Positions 1 through 7,509 are shown, counted from the stretch's first letter. The stretch: 50,479 nt of DNA from an uncultured Oscillospiraceae bacterium (GCA_949948775.1 CATLHC010000010.1:1-50479); one strand, 5' to 3'. Numbers and translations: made by a program. Notes: a model not told the origin generated them from the letters alone.

Positions 1-135
1 ACCACCCCGGCGGCGCTTTCGCGCAGCGATGGATATATATGCGGAAAATGTTGCATAAAAATGTATGTTTTCTGGCGCAATGTCCGTCAAAACGATGAAA
101 ACGGCGGCAAGTATGGGGTTTTGCAAAAATCCCCC

Positions 136-164
136 TTGCATTTCTTCTGTATAACGTTTATAAT
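136..164 (+). promoter_or_regulatory. Sigma-A promoter of the amino-acid ABC operon
   Basis: TTGCAT at 136-141 and a perfect TATAAT at 159-164 are separated by 17 nt. The predicted start lies near 171, about 50 nt before the lipoprotein gene. Nothing else is recognisable between the window edge and this promoter. Confidence 0.8.
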
Positions 165-174
165 CGGCTTCACA

Positions 175-192
175 CAAAGGGGTCCCCCTTTG
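175..192 (+). promoter_or_regulatory. 5'-terminal mRNA hairpin of the ABC operon
   Basis: CAAAGGGG (175-182) and CCCCTTTG (185-192) form a perfect inverted repeat at the very 5' end of the predicted transcript. It has no T-run, so it is probably not a terminator. A 5'-end stability element is one possibility; the function is inferred. Confidence 0.45.
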
Positions 193-219
193 CGCAACCG
201 CAAACTTTTATGGAGATGA

Positions 220-1158
220 ATGAAAATGAAAGCAATGAAGAAGTTTTCCGCCCTGCTGCTGGCGCTGACCATGGTGTTTGCTCTGGCCGCCTGCTCCAAC
301 CAGGGCAGTACCCCCACTCCCACCGCCGCCCCCTCTGCGGGCGCCGAGAGCACCGCCCCCTCCGCCGAACCCAGCGAGGAGGCCACCGAGTCCGCCCAGG
401 GCGGCGCCGCCATCTCGGTGTACACCAACGCCTATTTCGCCCCCTTTGAGTACTACGACGGCACCGAGATCGTGGGCGTGGACGTGGACGTCATGAATAA
501 GGTGGGCGAGAAGCTGAACCGTGAGGTCACCTACACCAACGTGGAGTTCGGCACCATCATCGACACCGTGTCCGCCGGCAAGCTGGCCGACGTGGGCGCG
601 GCGGGCATCACCATCACCGAGAGCCGCCAGCAGCAGGTGGACTTCTCCGATCCCTACTTCACCTCCGTGCAGTATGTGATCTATCCCGCCGGGTCCATGA
701 CCCCCGACGGCACGGACGGCGATGTGAGCTACATCCTCTGGGACACCCTGGCCGGCAAGAAGATCGGCGTGCAGGCCGACACCACCGGCGACATCTATGT
801 GGGTGGCGAGATCTCCGGCGAGGACTTTGACGGCGTGCTGAAGGACACCGGCGCGGAGGAGGTCCGCTACGACAGCGCCCAGCTGGCGGTGGACGCCGTG
901 GGCGCGGGCCAGGTGGACGTGGTGGTCATCGACCAGCTGCCCGCCTCCTTCATCGTGGATAAGAACAGCGGCTATGAGTGCGCCGCGCTGTACTACGCCG
1001 GCGGCGAGGGCGAGGCGGCCTCCCCCACCGAGGAGCAGTACGCCATCTGCGTCACCAAGGGCCAGGACGAGCTGCTCGCGGCCATCAACGAGGTGCTGGC
1101 TGAGCTGGGCGAGGACGGCATCAACGACCTGGTGATGAAGCACATGGGCCTGGAGTAA
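220..1158 (+). CDS. Amino-acid ABC transporter substrate-binding lipoprotein
   Basis: Extracytoplasmic solute-binding protein of family 3 (GlnH/FliY-like), expected to capture a polar amino acid and deliver it to the permease encoded next. The protein has 312 residues. It begins with a Lys-rich n-region and hydrophobic core ending in a LAAC lipobox, so the mature protein starts at Cys25 and is lipid-anchored. A Ser/Thr/Pro/Ala-rich linker spans about residues 26-65. The SBP fold follows, opening with AYFAPFEY and containing the family-typical ITITESRQQQVDFSDPYF segment. Three in-frame ATGs (220, 226, 235) follow GGAG at 212-215, so the exact start is uncertain by a few codons. A hairpin separates it from the permease gene. 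The ligand (glutamine, cystine, arginine or other) cannot be read from the sequence. Confidence 0.9.
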   Translation: MKMKAMKKFSALLLALTMVFALAACSNQGSTPTPTAAPSAGAESTAPSAEPSEEATESAQGGAAISVYTNAYFAPFEYYDGTEIVGVDVDVMNKVGEKLNREVTYTNVEFGTIIDTVSAGKLADVGAAGITITESRQQQVDFSDPYFTSVQYVIYPAGSMTPDGTDGDVSYILWDTLAGKKIGVQADTTGDIYVGGEISGEDFDGVLKDTGAEEVRYDSAQLAVDAVGAGQVDVVVIDQLPASFIVDKNSGYECAALYYAGGEGEAASPTEEQYAICVTKGQDELLAAINEVLAELGEDGINDLVMKHMGLE

Positions 1159-1169
1159 CAACAAGCTGT

Positions 1170-1201
1170 GGCGGGACAGCACCCATAGGCGCTGTCCCGC
1201 C
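1170..1201 (+). promoter_or_regulatory. Intercistronic hairpin between binding protein and permease
   Basis: An 11-bp perfect stem, GGCGGGACAGC (1170-1180) with GCTGTCCCGCC (1191-1201), has a 10-nt loop and no following T-run. It lies directly after the binding-protein stop. Such stems commonly protect the upstream mRNA from 3' exonucleases, giving more binding protein than permease; that role here is inferred. Confidence 0.6.
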
Positions 1202-1233
1202 GCGTCATATCGCAAAGGAGAGCCGGTGGAGCT

Positions 1234-1929
1234 ATGAGCTTTTGGGAAAAATTCACGCTGATCTTCACAAACGCGAAATATCTGGACAGCATGCTGACGG
1301 GCCTGCGGATGACCCTCGTCATCTCCATAGGCGCGGCGGCGCTGGGCCTGGTGCTGGGGACCATTGTGGCGCTGGTGGGCATCGCTCAGTCGAAAAACCC
1401 GCTGCTTAAAATCCCCAAGTTCCTCTGCGCGGTGTATGTCACCGTGATCCGGGGCACCCCCATGGCGCTGCAGCTGTTCATCATGGCCTTTGTCGTATTC
1501 GCCATCCGGGGCTTCCCCATCGTGGTCACGGCCATCATCGCCTTCGGCATCAACTCGGGGGCCTATGTGTCCGAGAACATCCGCGGCGGCATCCTGTCCG
1601 TGGACATCGGGCAGACGGAGGCGGGGCGGTCCCTGGGCCTGTCCGCCGGCACCACCATGTGGTACATCGTCATCCCCCAGGCCATCAAAAACGTGATCCC
1701 CTCCATCGGCAACGAGCTGATCGCGCTTATCAAGGAGACCTCCATCGTCAGCATGGTGGGCATGTACGATCTGACCGCCGCAGCCAAAAACGTGGGCAGC
1801 GGGCAGAACCTGGCCAACTACATGGCCCCCATGACGGTGGCCGCCCTGTTTTACTTAGCCATCGTATATCTGCTCACCTTCATCATCAAGAAAATCGAGG
1901 GGAGGCTGCGTCAAAGTGATCGACGTTAA
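1234..1929 (+). CDS. Amino-acid ABC transporter permease (HisM/GlnP family)
   Basis: Membrane subunit of a polar amino-acid importer, 231 residues. About five hydrophobic segments are visible: residues 20-45, 60-85, 88-110, around 145-165 and 195-220. The family signature MTGLR-like start ([12 protein letters not shown]), the [10 protein letters not shown] motif and the EAA loop ([22 protein letters not shown], which contacts the ATPase) are all present. The start is ATG 1234, preceded by AAAGGAG at a long spacing and by GGAG close to the ATG. The gene overlaps the ATPase gene by 14 nt, so the two are probably translationally coupled. Specificity lies with the binding protein and is unknown. 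Confidence 0.92.
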   Translation: MSFWEKFTLIFTNAKYLDSMLTGLRMTLVISIGAAALGLVLGTIVALVGIAQSKNPLLKIPKFLCAVYVTVIRGTPMALQLFIMAFVVFAIRGFPIVVTAIIAFGINSGAYVSENIRGGILSVDIGQTEAGRSLGLSAGTTMWYIVIPQAIKNVIPSIGNELIALIKETSIVSMVGMYDLTAAAKNVGSGQNLANYMAPMTVAALFYLAIVYLLTFIIKKIEGRLRQSDRR

Positions 1930-2638
1930 AAACCTGAGCAAATCCTTCGGGGATCACCTGGTGCTGGACAACATCTCCGAACACATCTCCCCGGGGGAGA
2001 AGGTGGTGGTCATCGGCCCCTCCGGCTCGGGCAAGTCCACCTTCCTGCGCTGCCTCAACCTGCTGGAGACCCCCACCTCCGGCTCCATCACCTTTCAGGG
2101 CCGGGAGATCACCGACCCCAAGGCGGACATCGACACCATCCGCCGCCAGATGGGCATGGTGTTCCAGCACTTCAACCTGTTTCCCCACATGACCATCCGG
2201 AAGAACATCACCATGGCCCCGGTGCGCACCAAGCTCATGACTCAGGCCGAGGCGGACGACACCGCCACCACCCTTTTGAAGCGGGTGGGGCTGGAGGAGA
2301 AGGCGGACGCCTATCCCGCCCAGCTGTCCGGCGGGCAGAAGCAGCGCATCGCCATCGTCCGGGCCCTGGCCATGAAGCCCAAGCTGATGCTCTTTGACGA
2401 GCCCACCTCCGCTTTGGACCCCGAGATGGTGGGGGAGGTGCTGGAGGTCATGAAGGAGCTGGCTGAGGAGGGCATGACCATGGTGGTAGTCACCCACGAG
2501 ATGGGCTTTGCCCGCGAGGTGGGCACACGGGTCCTGTTCATGGACCAGGGGCACATTTTGGAGCAGGATGAGCCCCACGCCTTCTTCGCCCACCCCAAGC
2601 AGCCCCGCACCATTGATTTTTTGTCCAAGGTGCTATAA
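1916..2638 (+). CDS. Amino-acid ABC transporter ATP-binding protein (GlnQ-like)
   Basis: Energising subunit of the same importer, 240 residues. Walker A is GPSGSGKST (about residues 34-42), the signature is LSGGQKQR (about 136-143), Walker B is [12 protein letters not shown], and the switch His is in VTHEM. The length is normal for the GlnQ/HisP family. The start is GTG at 1916 inside the end of the permease gene, giving [12 protein letters not shown], the usual N-terminus of the family. It is the last gene of the operon and is followed within 12 nt by a terminator. Confidence 0.95.
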   Translation: MIDVKNLSKSFGDHLVLDNISEHISPGEKVVVIGPSGSGKSTFLRCLNLLETPTSGSITFQGREITDPKADIDTIRRQMGMVFQHFNLFPHMTIRKNITMAPVRTKLMTQAEADDTATTLLKRVGLEEKADAYPAQLSGGQKQRIAIVRALAMKPKLMLFDEPTSALDPEMVGEVLEVMKELAEEGMTMVVVTHEMGFAREVGTRVLFMDQGHILEQDEPHAFFAHPKQPRTIDFLSKVL

Positions 2639-2649
2639 GCAGACAGAAA

Positions 2650-2674
2650 CCGCCCGGATTCCCTGGGCGGTTTT
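2650..2674 (+). terminator. Intrinsic terminator of the ABC operon
   Basis: CCGCCC (2650-2655) pairs with GGGCGG (2665-2670) and is followed by TTTT and a T-rich stretch. It lies 11 nt past the ATPase stop codon. Confidence 0.8.
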
Positions 2675-2689
2675 GTGTGATTTTAGGAC

Positions 2690-2718
2690 TTGCATTTCCT
2701 GTCAGCATCTGGTATGAT
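2690..2718 (+). promoter_or_regulatory. Sigma-A promoter of the uraA leader
   Basis: TTGCAT (2690-2695), a 17-nt spacer and TATGAT (2713-2718). The predicted start near 2725 leaves about 20 nt before the leader-peptide ATG. Confidence 0.8.
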
Positions 2719-2745
2719 GGACCGAACGCAAAAGGAGGGGACGAT

Positions 2746-2811
2746 ATGCGCAAGTCGGGATTTGTCCAGTACATCGGGCTTGGGGCGTATTATTTCCATT
2801 TCTCCTTGTAA
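2746..2811 (+). CDS. 21-residue leader peptide of uraA
   Basis: A tiny open frame that starts at ATG 2746 behind a very strong AAAGGAGGGG site (2731-2740) and ends with TAA at 2809-2811. The product reads MRKSGFVQYIGLGAYYFHFSL (21 residues, shown here as MRKSGFVQYIG then LGAYYFHFSL). The last eight codons are U-rich. The stop codon touches the first base of the following terminator stem, so a ribosome finishing the peptide would cover the stem's 5' arm. This arrangement matches the enterobacterial pyrL leader of pyrBI in principle, although the peptide sequence differs. It is too short to be a functional enzyme; a coding role for the free peptide is unlikely. Confidence 0.75.
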   Translation: MRKSGFVQYIGLGAYYFHFSL

Positions 2812-2844
2812 GGCAATCGCCGTTTGGTGATTGCCTCTTTTTTT
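2811..2844 (+). terminator. Attenuator terminator before uraA
   Basis: AGGCAATCGCC (2811-2821) pairs with GGTGATTGCCT (2826-2836), one G-U pair included, closing a GTTT tetraloop. A C and seven Ts (2838-2844) follow. It lies between the leader-peptide stop and the uraA start, so transcription must read through it to express the permease. Confidence 0.85.
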
Positions 2845-2874
2845 GCGCAAACCAATGAAAAGGGAGAGAGAGCT

Positions 2875-4221
2875 ATGAACAATCAAGGACCGATCCGCGA
2901 CGCCCGGACCCTGGGGGTGCCCAAAATGCTGATCCTGGGCCTCCAGCACATGTTCGCCATGTTCGGGGCCACCGTGCTGGTGCCCATTCTGGTCCAAGGC
3001 TACGGCCTGCCCCTGTCCATCCAGACCACCCTGTTCTTCGCCGGCATCGGCACCCTGTTCTTCCACGTGTGCACCAAGCTGAAGGTACCCGCCTTTCTGG
3101 GCTCCTCCTTCGCCTACCTGGGGGGCTTCTCCGCGGTGGCGGAGCTGGACTCCGGCATCTACGCCGGCATGACCGGGGAGGAAAAGCTGCCCTACGCCCT
3201 GGGGGGCATCGTGGTGGCCGGGCTGTTGTACCTGATCCTGGCCGGGCTCATCAAGCTGGTGGGCGTCCACAAGGTGATGCGCTTCCTGCCCCCGGTGGTC
3301 ACCGGGCCCATCATCATTCTCATCGGCCTGTCCCTGGCCCCCAGCGCCATCAACAACGCCTCCACCAACTGGTGGCTGGCCATTTTGTCCATCGCGGTCA
3401 TCGTGTGCGCCAACATCTGGGGCAAGGGCATGGTGAAGATCATCCCCATCCTGCTAGGGGTGCTCATCCCCTACGCCGTGGCCCTGGTGACCCGGCAGGT
3501 GGACTTCTCCGGGGTGGCCGACGCCGGGTTCGTGGGCCTCCAGCCCTTCGTGCTGGCCAAGTTTGACCTGACCTCCATCCTGGTGATGGCCCCCATCGCC
3601 ATCGCCGCCATGATGGAGCACATCGGCGACATGTCCGCCATCTCCGCCACGGTGGAGGAGAACTTCATCGAGGACCCGGGCCTCCACCGCACCCTCATCG
3701 GGGACGGCATCGCCACCTCCCTGGCGGGCATGTTCGGCGGCCCCGCCAACACCACCTACGGCGAGAACACCGGCGTGCTGGAGCTGTCCCAGGTCTTTGA
3801 CCCCAAGGTGGTCCGGCTGGCCGCCGTCTACGCGGTGGTGCTGTCCTTCTCCCCCAAGTTCGCCGCCGTCATCAACTCCATCCCCACCGCCATCATCGGC
3901 GGGGTGTCCTTCATTCTCTACGGCATGATCTCCGCCATCGGCGTGCGCAACGTGGTGGAGAACCGGGTGGACTTCACCAACTCCCGCAACCTCATCATCG
4001 CCGCCGTCATCATGGTGTGCGGCCTGGGCTTCAAGATCTGGGGCTTCAACAACGAGTTCTCCGGCCTCACCTTCCACGTGGGGAGCACAGACATCACCCT
4101 CACCTCCCTGGCCATCGCCGCCATCGCGGGCATCGCCCTCAACGCCATCCTGCCCGGCAAGGACTACGAGTTCGGCTCCGACGTGACCAAGGGCCGCTCC
4201 GGCGATTTTGGACGGTATTGA
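2875..4221 (+). CDS. uraA: Uracil permease (NCS2/UraA family)
   Basis: Nucleobase:cation symporter that imports uracil across the cytoplasmic membrane. The 448-residue length is close to family size and hydrophobic segments occur along the whole chain. The early motif LGLQHMFAMFGATVLVP is the NCS2 hallmark. Further on are GSSFAY and, around residues 235-245, MMEHIGDMSAI with the conserved membrane Glu and His, then GGPANTTYGENTGVL. The chosen start (MNNQGPIRD) follows AGGGAGAGAG at good spacing; the open frame extends upstream to 2824, but that part overlaps the attenuator stem. Expression is probably controlled by the leader peptide and terminator just upstream. Related xanthine permeases are the main alternative, but the sequence fits the uracil branch better. 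Confidence 0.9.
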   Translation: MNNQGPIRDARTLGVPKMLILGLQHMFAMFGATVLVPILVQGYGLPLSIQTTLFFAGIGTLFFHVCTKLKVPAFLGSSFAYLGGFSAVAELDSGIYAGMTGEEKLPYALGGIVVAGLLYLILAGLIKLVGVHKVMRFLPPVVTGPIIILIGLSLAPSAINNASTNWWLAILSIAVIVCANIWGKGMVKIIPILLGVLIPYAVALVTRQVDFSGVADAGFVGLQPFVLAKFDLTSILVMAPIAIAAMMEHIGDMSAISATVEENFIEDPGLHRTLIGDGIATSLAGMFGGPANTTYGENTGVLELSQVFDPKVVRLAAVYAVVLSFSPKFAAVINSIPTAIIGGVSFILYGMISAIGVRNVVENRVDFTNSRNLIIAAVIMVCGLGFKIWGFNNEFSGLTFHVGSTDITLTSLAIAAIAGIALNAILPGKDYEFGSDVTKGRSGDFGRY

Positions 4222-4266
4222 CCTACTTTTTCTTTGAAAAGAAAAAGTAGGCAAAAAGAAACTTTT
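4222..4266. repeat. Short dispersed palindrome, copy 1
   Basis: A 13-bp stem (arms 4222-4234 and 4239-4251, core ACTTTTTCTT) has a TGAA loop and is followed by the tail CAAAAAGAAACTTTT. It begins immediately after the uraA stop. The same hairpin plus tail recurs at 25610-25656 (inverted) and 26668-26713. Confidence 0.85.
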
Positions 4267-4332
4267 AGCCCGTTACCTCCCACGCAATCGCATTCAGTTT
4301 CCACTCGACAACCTGACAAAAGCAAAATAAGA

Positions 4333-4360
4333 GCCGCCCCGTAGCCACGAGGCGGCTTCA
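4333..4360 (+). terminator. Probable terminator after uraA
   Basis: GCCGCC (4333-4338) and CGT pair with ACG and GGCGGC (4351-4356) around AGCC, followed by TTCATTTTAT. The T-run is interrupted, so efficiency is uncertain. Confidence 0.55.
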
Positions 4361-4374
4361 TTTTATGATTCACT

Positions 4375-4806
4375 TTTCGGCGGGGGATTCACGACGAGCG
4401 CCCCGAGCCAGACGGTCCACCCCTGAGGCGCAGTCCGATAAACCCCCAAACGCCCCAATGACCAGACACCGGCGGCAGCACAAATAGAAGCATCTGCGTC
4501 GAAAGCCCCACGCGCCGGAAAGCGTCCACCACCGCACCGTATAGGGCTCCCTCGTAAACAGGGGGTTCTTAGGGGGAAGCCCGCCTGAGGACACGGCTTA
4601 GCGCAGCAAGTGGTACCGGGACCAGCGGGCGGGGTCCTCCGGATCCTCCGTCCTTTAGGCCCGCCTGATCGGCGCGCTGGGCGGGACTAGGACCCTCAGC
4701 TCCCCGCCCGCTGGTCCCGGACCGCACCGTTCAGGCCGTGTCCGTCCGGCGGGGTGCCCCCTAAGCGCGCTCTTTGGTTACTTTCTCTCGCGAGAGAGAA
4801 AGTAAC
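4375..4806 (-). repeat. Long dispersed intergenic element, copy A
   Basis: No gene is visible in this roughly 430-nt stretch. Read on the minus strand it consists of a head hairpin (arms 4794-4806 and 4777-4789, GTTACTTTCTCTC), CAAAGAG, a long inverted-repeat domain bounded by CTTAGGGGG/CCCCCTAAG (4757-4765 and 4568-4576), and a conserved tail. The tail matches the plus-strand element at 36931-37215 over its whole length by eye. One identical 20-mer reads CTATTTGTGCTGCCGCCGGT (minus 4487-4468; plus 37121-37140), and another shared block contains CTTTCCGGCGCGTG or its one-base variant. The inner domain has nested stems, including a perfect 19-bp repeat (4616-4634 with 4702-4720) and GGACACGGC/GCCGTGTCC. 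No transposase or terminal target duplication is evident. Confidence 0.8.
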
Positions 4807-4809
4807 GCC

Positions 4810-6210
4810 CTACTCACACAAATCAATGATGATGTGGGCAAACAGCTTGGCGGACAGCATCAAATCGCTGACTCGCGCCCGCTCATCCGCGCCGTGGAGG
4901 TGGCTGTCGAACCCCGGCAGAGAACACCCAAAGGCCACACCGCCGGGGATGTCATGGACATAAGTCCCACCGCCGGTGGACAAGCACTCACCCTTCAGCC
5001 CAGTGTACTCCTCATAGCGCTTTAGCAGGGTCTTGATAAACGCGCTGTCGCCGGGAACATGATGAGGCGCGCCCTGAACACCCTCAAAGGTGAAGCCCCG
5101 GCCCTCAAAGGCGGCCTTCGCCACGTTCAGGCAGTTCTCCTCCGTGGCGCACAGGGGGGCGCGGCTGTCGAAATACCCCTTCAGCCCCGTCTCGGTGATC
5201 TCCAGCAGGGAGAACGCCACCGTCAGCGGCCCGGCGATGGGCTCCTCCTGGGCAATGCCCAGCGCCCGGCCCTTGCAGTCCCCATGGGGGATGAGGGCGT
5301 TCAGGTCGTTCAGCGCCTGCTTGCACGCGCCCTCCGCCAGCGGCAGGGCGCACAGCAGAGCGATCAGCCCCGTGATGGCATTGTTGCCGTCCTCCGGCAT
5401 GGCGGCGTGGGAGTTCTCCCCCTTCGCCTTCACCACGGTGATGCCGTTCTCATGAGCAAAGGTGAACTTGATGCCGGTGCGGGAGGTGATGTTCCGGGCC
5501 ACGGGCTGGATGTCGTACATAGTCAGCCCTTCCACACCCGCGGACGCCTCGCCGGGCAGGATGTTTCCCCGGATTCCGCCGTGGAGCCACTTCACCCGGG
5601 GCAGCTCTGTTTGCTCGGGCCAGCTCTTGGTAAAGGTGGGCCGAAAGCCGCCCTTTTCCGTATTGATGACCGGGAAGCCCGAGTCGGGGGAGAAGGTGGC
5701 GGGGGCGTAGGGATGCCGTGCAAAATACCATGCGATGTCCCCGGAGCCGCTCTCCTCGTTGGTGCCCATGATGACCTTGCAGTTTTTCCTCAGCGGCACC
5801 CCCAGGTCCTTCACCGCCTTCATGGCCAGCAGGGAGGCCACCACAGGCCCCTTGTCATCGTCGGTGCCCCGGCCGTAGAGCAGGCCGTCCACCAGCTTGG
5901 GCGCATAGGGCTGGGTCACGGTCCAGCCCTCGCCGGGGGCCACCACGTCCAGGTGGCCCAGGATGTGCAAAGCGTCCTCGCCGTCGTTCAGGTCAGCGGT
6001 GCCCACGTAGCCCTCGTGATTTTCCGCCGTCAGGCCCCACTCCTCGGCGATGGCCAGCGCCTCCTTCAAGGCGGCGGCGGGGCCGGGACCGAAGGGCGCA
6101 CCGGGGGCGGGCTCACCCTCTACACTGTCGATGGCCACCAGGCGGCTCACCGCCTCCACCAGCAGCTTTTCTTTATCTGCAAAATAGGCTTCGATTTGTT
6201 CTCTCATCAT
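4810..6210 (-). CDS. pepV: M20 family dipeptidase, PepV/Sapep type
   Basis: Cytoplasmic zinc dipeptidase expected to hydrolyse dipeptides released after oligopeptide uptake. It has 466 residues, the normal length. Metal-ligand motifs of the family are present: LGHLDVVAPGEGW (about residues 84-96), GRGTDDDKGP (about 113-122, bridging Asp), the general-base pair in TNEESGSGD (about 150-158), SPDSGFPV, and the C-terminal His in GGGTYVHD. The start is the first of two adjacent ATGs, six bases after AAGGAGG. The preceding regulator gene on the same strand is 172 bp upstream, with its own promoter-like sequence in between. Downstream lies the palindromic head of the dispersed element rather than a T-run terminator. 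Confidence 0.9.
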   Translation of the reverse strand: MMREQIEAYFADKEKLLVEAVSRLVAIDSVEGEPAPGAPFGPGPAAALKEALAIAEEWGLTAENHEGYVGTADLNDGEDALHILGHLDVVAPGEGWTVTQPYAPKLVDGLLYGRGTDDDKGPVVASLLAMKAVKDLGVPLRKNCKVIMGTNEESGSGDIAWYFARHPYAPATFSPDSGFPVINTEKGGFRPTFTKSWPEQTELPRVKWLHGGIRGNILPGEASAGVEGLTMYDIQPVARNITSRTGIKFTFAHENGITVVKAKGENSHAAMPEDGNNAITGLIALLCALPLAEGACKQALNDLNALIPHGDCKGRALGIAQEEPIAGPLTVAFSLLEITETGLKGYFDSRAPLCATEENCLNVAKAAFEGRGFTFEGVQGAPHHVPGDSAFIKTLLKRYEEYTGLKGECLSTGGGTYVHDIPGGVAFGCSLPGFDSHLHGADERARVSDLMLSAKLFAHIIIDLCE

Positions 6211-6338
6211 ATGTAACCTCCTTGTCGCAAGGTCCGCTCAATTCCCACGCGCTCCCTTGCCCTCGTCTCCTCGCAAAACCTGAAAGGCGGCCTTGTGGAG
6301 ACCCCTCGGCGGCTCACCGCCAGTTTGACATCTGTCTC

Positions 6339-6367
6339 ATTCTACCTCTTTTCCCTGTCAATTACAA
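6339..6367 (-). promoter_or_regulatory. Probable promoter of the dipeptidase gene
   Basis: On the minus strand, TTGTAA (6367-6362), a 17-nt spacer and TAGAAT (6344-6339). The leader would be about 120 nt and contains a small GGCGG/CCGCC hairpin. Confidence 0.5.
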
Positions 6368-6381
6368 GGGAAAAACGCCGG

Positions 6382-7017
6382 TTATTCCGGCTGATCCTCT
6401 CCCACTTCCTCCAAGTACTTATAGATGGTATACCGAGACACTCCCAGCCGCCCCGCCACATAGGGCACCGACTTGCGGTAGGAAAAGGCGCTGCGCTCCC
6501 GCAGCAGAGCCACCACCTTCAGCCGGTCCGCTTTGGTCATAGCCTCCAGCGGCTTGCCCAGCTCGGCTACGCACTGGTCAAATAGGTCCTCCAGCTGCCG
6601 GGAATCCCCCGGCTGCCACAGCGCGGAGCGCAGGTCGGACTGGGCGCTCATCAGGTCCTCCAGAATGCGGTTGGCGAACACCAGGGAGGTGTAGTCGAAA
6701 TTGATACCCAGCGCCAGGTTATAGTCCTCCCCGATCATATGAAAGGTGGAGGATTTGGTCTGCCGCCCGTCGGGGGTGGTGGCCGCCAGATTCACCTGAT
6801 CGGTGGTGGCGGCCTGCTCGTCCAGCTCCAGGCCGATGCCCATGATGTCCATGGTAGAACCCACCTCCCGGCCGGACACGTGGCCGTTGTAGATGGACAA
6901 AATGGGGTGGGTGGGCACGCCCATGTCGTGGACCAGGGTCTCGCAGGTAGAGCCGAACATCTGGGCAATTCCCCGGGCGGTGCGGTCTAAGAACTCAAAG
7001 GCTTCGTCTCTTGTCAA
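6382..7017 (-). CDS. YheO/DauR-like transcriptional regulator (PAS-like plus HTH)
   Basis: DNA-binding regulator with an N-terminal YheO-type PAS-like sensor domain (about residues 5-115: MFGSTCETLVHDM, then ILSIYNGHVSGREVGS) and a C-terminal helix-turn-helix (about 150-205: VPYVAGRLGVSRYTIYKYLEEV). A longer frame opens with ATG at 7068, but a TATAAT promoter box lies at 7062-7057. I therefore prefer the TTG at 7017, eight bases after GGAAGGAG, giving 211 residues. In this family DauR controls D-arginine catabolism, but the ligand here is unknown. Its position just upstream of the dipeptidase suggests, without proving, control of that gene. Confidence 0.8.
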   Translation of the reverse strand: MTRDEAFEFLDRTARGIAQMFGSTCETLVHDMGVPTHPILSIYNGHVSGREVGSTMDIMGIGLELDEQAATTDQVNLAATTPDGRQTKSSTFHMIGEDYNLALGINFDYTSLVFANRILEDLMSAQSDLRSALWQPGDSRQLEDLFDQCVAELGKPLEAMTKADRLKVVALLRERSAFSYRKSVPYVAGRLGVSRYTIYKYLEEVGEDQPE

Positions 7018-7056
7018 TTCGGGCACTCCTTCCGAAAAAGCTGTCACAGTTATCAA

Positions 7057-7085
7057 ATTATAGCTCATTTCCCTGGAAAAGACAA
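7057..7085 (-). promoter_or_regulatory. Promoter of the YheO-like regulator
   Basis: On the minus strand, TTGTCT (7085-7080), a 17-nt spacer and a perfect TATAAT (7062-7057). It is divergent from the promoter at 7111. Confidence 0.65.
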
Positions 7086-7110
7086 GTCCGGGCCCCGCGG
7101 AAAATGGGTG

Positions 7111-7139
7111 TTTACTTTATCTCTTTTATCTGCTAAAAT
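7111..7139 (+). promoter_or_regulatory. Promoter of the YerC-like gene
   Basis: TTTACT (7111-7116), a 17-nt spacer and TAAAAT (7134-7139), about 20 nt before the coding region. Confidence 0.65.
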
Positions 7140-7165
7140 GGAGAAAATCGCTGTGGAGCGGAGGA

Positions 7166-7474
7166 ATGACGCTTATGCCGAAAACAACCAACAAAGCGCG
7201 GAGCATGGCGCTCTATGAAAGCATTTTGGAGCTGAAGAACATCGAGGAATGCATCGCCTTTTTTGACGATCTGTGCACCGTGGGCGAGCTGCGGGCCATG
7301 GAGCAGCGCTATGACGTGGCCCTGCTGCTGGACGACGGACTGGTTTACACGGAGATTTTGGAAAAGACCGGGGCCAGTTCGGCCACCATCAGCCGGGTAA
7401 ACCGAATTTTCTCCTTCGGCGCGGGGGGGTTCCGGGAGATGATCCAGCGCCGAAAGCACAAGGGATCGGAATGA
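7166..7474 (+). CDS. yerC: YerC/YecD family TrpR-related protein
   Basis: Small (102 residues) member of the TrpR superfamily found across Firmicutes. The core ILELKNIEECIAFFDDLCTVGEL is the family hallmark, and the helix-turn-helix follows in ILEKTGASSATISRVNRIFSFG (about residues 66-88). These proteins bind DNA, but the effector and targets of YerC are not well established and it need not be a tryptophan sensor. Two ATGs are possible, 7166 (GGAG seven bases upstream) and 7175; the first is given. It is a single-gene unit closed by a strong terminator. Confidence 0.88.
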   Translation: MTLMPKTTNKARSMALYESILELKNIEECIAFFDDLCTVGELRAMEQRYDVALLLDDGLVYTEILEKTGASSATISRVNRIFSFGAGGFREMIQRRKHKGSE

Positions 7475-7477
7475 CCG

Positions 7478-7506
7478 CGCGCCCGCCGTCCGGCGGGCGC
7501 GTTTTT
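7478..7506 (+). terminator. Intrinsic terminator after yerC
   Basis: A 10-bp stem, CGCGCCCGCC (7478-7487) with GGCGGGCGCG (7492-7501), a 4-nt loop and then a run of Ts. Confidence 0.92.
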
Positions 7507-7509
7507 TCT

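Noticed and set aside
2650-2811. Possible PyrR-binding attenuator or purine riboswitch before uraA
   Set aside because: The transcript before the terminator is only about 85 nt and is occupied by a strong ribosome site and leader frame; no PyrR loop or riboswitch core sequence is recognisable.
4600-4640. TGGTACCGGG-like piece reminiscent of a T-box antiterminator
   Set aside because: It lies inside the nested hairpin of the dispersed element, has no specifier stem or downstream biosynthetic gene, and lacks the full T-box sequence.
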